Made by a program: the position numbers and the translations under genes
The notes under the pieces: model-generated
Databases searched by the model: none
What the model was told of the DNA's origin: nothing
The model's input: only the letters and a program-made list of their open reading frames with translations
Source: Leisingera sp. ANG-Vp
Lineage (GTDB): Bacteria > Pseudomonadota > Alphaproteobacteria > Rhodobacterales > Rhodobacteraceae
Length of the DNA: 64,000 nucleotides
Direction: 5' to 3'
Assembly: GCF_000813725.1 (NCBI RefSeq)
Contig: NZ_JWLD01000044.1
Location: 177,780-241,779, forward strand
Shown: positions 61,184-64,000 of the stretch, piece by piece
Layout of the letters: each line of letters starts with the position of its first letter
Position numbering within the stretch: the first letter of the stretch is position 1

Positions 61184-62635
61184 ATGGAAAACACCGGCAT
61201 CTGGCGCCTGAGCGCCACCGAGCTGACAAAGCTCACCCGCACCGGCGACGTCAGCGCGGAAACGGCAGTGCAGGCCTCCATCACCCGGATGAATTCGGTC
61301 AATCCGGAGCTGAACGCAGTTGTCGAGGATTTAAGCACCGAGGCGCTGGAACGCGCCCGCGGCTTGGACCAGGCGCGCGCGGCAGGCGCCGAGCCTGGAC
61401 CTCTGCACGGCGTGCCGGTCACCATCAAGATCAATATCGACCAGAAAGGCCATGCAACCTCCAACGGCGTGACCGCGCTAAAAGACCTGATCGCCCCGGC
61501 GGATGCCCCGGTGGTGGAAAATCTGCAAAAGGCCGGTGCGGTGGTGATCGGGCGCACCAACACGCCCGAATTCTCCTTTCGCGCCGACACCGACAACCCG
61601 CTGCACGGGCGCACCCATAACCCCTGGGGGCGGCATATCTCGCCGGGCGGCTCCTCCGGCGGCGCCGGTTCTGCAGTGATGGCCGGGATCGGCGCCCTGG
61701 GCCATGGCAATGACATCGGCGGCTCCTTGCGCTTTCCCGCCGCCGCCAATGGCGCGGTGACGGTAAAGCCTGGCCTCGGCCGGGTCCCTGCCTGGAACCC
61801 CAGCCAAAGCGCCGAGCGGGGGCTGCTGGCGCAGCTGATGTCCGTGCAGGGGCTGATTACCCGTTCGGCCGAAGACCTGCATCTGTCAATGCCCAGTCTG
61901 GTCGCCCCGGATCCGCGCGATCCGTTCCATGTGCCGCTGCCCTGGCGCGGCGAAGATCTTGAGGGCCCCGTCAAGGTCGCCTTCACTAAAAACACCCACG
62001 GCTATGACCTGCACCCCGAGGTCGGCGCCGCGCTGGATTTTGCCCGCGACGCGCTGACCGACGCGGGCTACGCGGTTGAGGAAATAGAACCTCCCAATGT
62101 ATTTGAGGCCGGGCGCACCGGGTACCGGGCGCTGATGGGGGAGATCTATGCACTGATGAAAGGCGACGTGGATGCGGCCGGATCGCAGACCGTGCGCGAT
62201 ATCTTTGCGGTCTATTTCCAGGAGTTCCCGCCCTTCGCCGGAGAGGAGCTTTTGCAGATGATGGCCAAGCGCACCCATTATGCGCGCCAGTGGTCACTGT
62301 TCCTGGAGGATTACCCTCTGGTGCTGTCGCCCTTCCTGCCGCAGCCTTTCTTCAAGCCGGACCGAGATACCGAAGGGGCGGAAGGGGTGCATGAGGTGCT
62401 GGGCTGCGCAGTCTATTCCTATGCGATGAACTTCCTCGGGCTGCCTGCGGCCTCGGTCCCTGCCCGGCTGGCGGCGCTGCCGGGTGGCCCCCAGCCCATC
62501 AACGTGCAGATCGCCGCCCGGCGGTGGCGCGAGGACCTGGCCGTGGATGCCTGCGCGGCAATCGAGGCAAGAGCCGGCCGCATGTGCCTGCCGCTGTGGG
62601 AAAGGATGGACGGGGCAACAGCCAGACCGGACTGA
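61184..62635 (+). CDS. amidase-signature family hydrolase
   Basis: A 483-residue amidase. It has the Ser-cis-Ser-Lys core: Lys in HGVPVTIKINIDQKGHATSN, the double Ser in HISPGGSSGGAGSAVMAGIG, and the nucleophile Ser region GNDIGGSLRFPAAANGAVTV. The C-terminal half is typical of amidases of unknown specificity (YRALMGEIYALMKGDVDAAG, YSYAMNFLGLPAASVPARLA). AGGAGG sits eight bases before ATG 61184. It is a single gene after the prpE terminator. Substrates of this family range from simple amides to Glu-tRNA; this one is not GatA, as no gatB or gatC is near. Confidence 0.9.
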   Translation: MENTGIWRLSATELTKLTRTGDVSAETAVQASITRMNSVNPELNAVVEDLSTEALERARGLDQARAAGAEPGPLHGVPVTIKINIDQKGHATSNGVTALKDLIAPADAPVVENLQKAGAVVIGRTNTPEFSFRADTDNPLHGRTHNPWGRHISPGGSSGGAGSAVMAGIGALGHGNDIGGSLRFPAAANGAVTVKPGLGRVPAWNPSQSAERGLLAQLMSVQGLITRSAEDLHLSMPSLVAPDPRDPFHVPLPWRGEDLEGPVKVAFTKNTHGYDLHPEVGAALDFARDALTDAGYAVEEIEPPNVFEAGRTGYRALMGEIYALMKGDVDAAGSQTVRDIFAVYFQEFPPFAGEELLQMMAKRTHYARQWSLFLEDYPLVLSPFLPQPFFKPDRDTEGAEGVHEVLGCAVYSYAMNFLGLPAASVPARLAALPGGPQPINVQIAARRWREDLAVDACAAIEARAGRMCLPLWERMDGATARPD

Positions 62636-63023
62636 CCAGGCGTTTTTGGCAATCAGGCTCATTGCAGGTGATAGAATTGCCAAAGCAGGGCTGGCCTGAT
62701 CCCGGAATTTTCAGGCGGGATCAACACGTACAAGCACCTAAGGTCCCGGGGAACGGACTGAACCGGCCCCCGGGGAACTTCCAACCCAGATCACTCGCTA
62801 CAATACATGCTCGACTAGCCGCATTCGTTGAACCTGGCGTTCTGTCTCAGGTTCCGCGGGCTTGACCGGCAACAAGAATTAAACTGGAACGTACAAACAC
62901 GCCGGCACGGCTCTGTGGCACTTCAGCCCTTTGACAGGTGTCATCCACATCCGCCTGTGGGTAAATCATCGCACAGAATCGTTACCTGTTTCTTCACAAA
63001 TCCGTGAAGCCTGCATTAAAGCA
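62636..63023. other. 388-base gap with several inverted repeats; no gene found
   Basis: This is the only gap above 300 bases. It holds TTTGGCAAT (62645-62653) opposite ATTGCCAAA (62676-62684), and GATCCCG (62698-62704) opposite CGGGATC (62716-62722). The ten-base string CCCGGGGAAC occurs twice, near 62746 and 62771. No tRNA, convincing small protein or known RNA was identified. An unannotated small RNA is possible. Confidence 0.4.
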
Positions 63024-63785
63024 TCAGGTAAACTGCTCAGAAATAAGCCTTTCCTCCAGGCCATGCCCCGGATCGAACAGTATTTTATGGCGGATTTCCG
63101 GGTCGGTCCGGATCTCGACCCAGTCTATATCCGCCACCGAAATCGAGTCCGCATCCGCCATCACCGGGCGCTTGCCGGCTTCCAGCACGTCAAACCGCAC
63201 CATCGCGTTGCTGGGCAGCAAGGCCCCGCGCCAGCGCCGGGGCCGGAACGCGGCAATTGCCGTCAGAGCCAAGACATCAGCGCCAATCGGCAGAATCGGA
63301 CCATGGGCGGAATAGTTGTAGGCCGTGGAACCGGCAGGCGTCGACACCAGCGCCCCGTCGCAGACCAGCTCTTCCATCCGCACGCGCCCGTCCACCGAAA
63401 TCCTGAGCCGCGCCGCCTGCGGGCCTGCCCGCAGCAGCGACACCTCATTGATCGCCAGCGCCTTGTGCACATTACCGCGCCGGTCCATGGCGGTCATCGA
63501 CAGCGGGTTGATGATCTCCTGCTCGGCTTCCTCAAGCCGTTCGATCAGCCCGTCCTCGCGGTATTCATTCATCAGAAAGCCGACGGTGCCGCGGTTCATG
63601 CCATAAACCGGCGCGGGGTGATTCACCATGGTATGCAGGGTGCGCAGCATGAAGCCATCGCCGCCCAAGGCCACGATAACATCAGCCTTTTCCGGCGTCT
63701 CCTGGCCGTAGCGGCGGCTCAGTGTTTCCAGCGCCTCTTGCGCCACATCCACTTCGCTGGCCAGAAATGCGATTCTCAAACTCAT
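63024..63785 (-). CDS. nadK: NAD kinase
   Basis: A 253-residue NAD kinase that makes NADP from NAD and ATP or polyphosphate. The diagnostic [20 protein letters not shown] is followed by [40 protein letters not shown] and [20 protein letters not shown]. The ATG at 63785 ([10 protein letters not shown]) gives the family length; the in-frame extension to 63989 is rejected. It is divergent from the probable glyA gene. Confidence 0.95.
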   Translation of the reverse strand: MSLRIAFLASEVDVAQEALETLSRRYGQETPEKADVIVALGGDGFMLRTLHTMVNHPAPVYGMNRGTVGFLMNEYREDGLIERLEEAEQEIINPLSMTAMDRRGNVHKALAINEVSLLRAGPQAARLRISVDGRVRMEELVCDGALVSTPAGSTAYNYSAHGPILPIGADVLALTAIAAFRPRRWRGALLPSNAMVRFDVLEAGKRPVMADADSISVADIDWVEIRTDPEIRHKILFDPGHGLEERLISEQFT

Positions 63786-63954
63786 GAAATCTGTTTCCGG
63801 TGTTAGGCAACTGGTTCCGAAACAATCACAGCTTTCCGCCGATGACCATAGTTGCCGTTCTGTCGCAGGGATATGTCGTTTTACGGGGTTCCGGCGCAAT
63901 GAAGTTTCCGATAGGAAATCGCTCAATTCTGATCCCTTCTCTAACGGAGCCACC

Positions 63955-64000
63955 ATGACTGAAGCGACCCGTGATCCCGGCTTTTTCACCCAAGCGCTGT
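63955..64000 (+). CDS. glyA: probable serine hydroxymethyltransferase, first 15 codons (3' end outside window)
   Basis: An ATG at 63955, six bases after GGAG, opens a frame reading [15 protein letters not shown] up to the window edge. DPGFF followed by a short helix is how Rhodobacterales serine hydroxymethyltransferases begin, from memory of the family. The assignment rests on these 15 residues only. Confidence 0.55.
   Translation, partial: MTEATRDPGFFTQAL

Noticed and set aside
62746..62780. LexA-type or direct-repeat SOS box in the CCCGGGGAAC region
   Set aside because: The GAAC units are separated by five bases rather than the seven expected of an alphaproteobacterial SOS box.
1..64000. 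tRNA, rRNA, CRISPR arrays, insertion sequences, prophage or integrase genes
   Set aside because: None was found by reading; no regularly spaced repeat, no terminal inverted repeats flanking a transposase, and no conserved tRNA arms were seen.

Overview
This 64 kb window looks like a chromosomal segment of a marine alphaproteobacterium, most likely the Roseobacter group of Rhodobacterales (Leisingera/Phaeobacter/Ruegeria-like). The reasons are uniformly high GC (about 63-68% in lines I counted), dense operons joined by ATGA/TGATG overlaps, an opgC-opgG-opgH glucan operon, a propionyl-CoA synthetase with TTTGCAAA elements upstream, tandem LiuR-like MerR regulators in front of a beta-oxidation cluster, and a Hint-domain protein. 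No rRNA, tRNA, CRISPR array, insertion sequence, integrase or prophage gene was seen. The window is mostly core metabolism with a few unusual islands.

Layout. 1-4.0 kb: end of a PhoX-type phosphatase, a DUF302 protein, and a ThDP-dependent enzyme translationally coupled to a CaiB/BaiF CoA-transferase. 4.2-10.3 kb: a TPR protein (TTC38-like), then opgC-opgG-opgH for osmoregulated periplasmic glucans. 10.5-11.8 kb: a PHB-depolymerase-like esterase coupled to a rhodanese protein on the minus strand. 12.1-18.0 kb: a complete Mrp cation/proton antiporter operon with A and B fused (AB-C-D-E-F-G). 18.1-21.5 kb: a flavoprotein-SelD fusion facing MnmH, together a selenophosphate and tRNA 2-selenouridine module. 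21.6-29.4 kb: MarR regulator, SRAP/YedK, two tandem TPR-sulfotransferases, a DnaJC28-type protein, a GST and a periplasmic 5'-nucleotidase. 29.5-33.5 kb: DUF952-pyrD-YfgD-like reductase facing a MATE transporter with two hotdog thioesterases.

33.6-44.1 kb is a fatty-acid/acyl-CoA degradation region. It has two paralogous MerR regulators, two acyl-CoA dehydrogenases, a 70-residue ribbon-helix-helix-like protein, a GST, an unrecognised 408-residue protein of lower GC, a thiolase, a cupin and a FadJ-type multifunctional enzyme, and ends at a strong terminator. 44.1-51.1 kb: Hint-domain protein, sulfotransferase, EamA exporter divergent from an acyl-CoA ligase, a degenerate M48-like membrane protein and a SPOR-domain protein. 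51.2-54.8 kb: cdd-deoA-deoB-upp pyrimidine salvage operon. 55-64 kb: glyoxalase-bicupin fusion, maeB, a GFA-family protein, prpE, an amidase, nadK and the first codons of a probable glyA.

Beyond genes, the clearest non-coding structure is a dispersed intergenic repeat family (core CTTCTTTCTGG...AAATACYCC) found at 3' ends of genes in at least four places. There is also an exact 24-bp palindrome at 27706-27729, a TTACGT-AA-ACGTAA operator-like site before the second MerR gene, and a cluster of TTTGCAAA-type elements before prpE. All function assignments come from reading the translated sequence; no database search was run.
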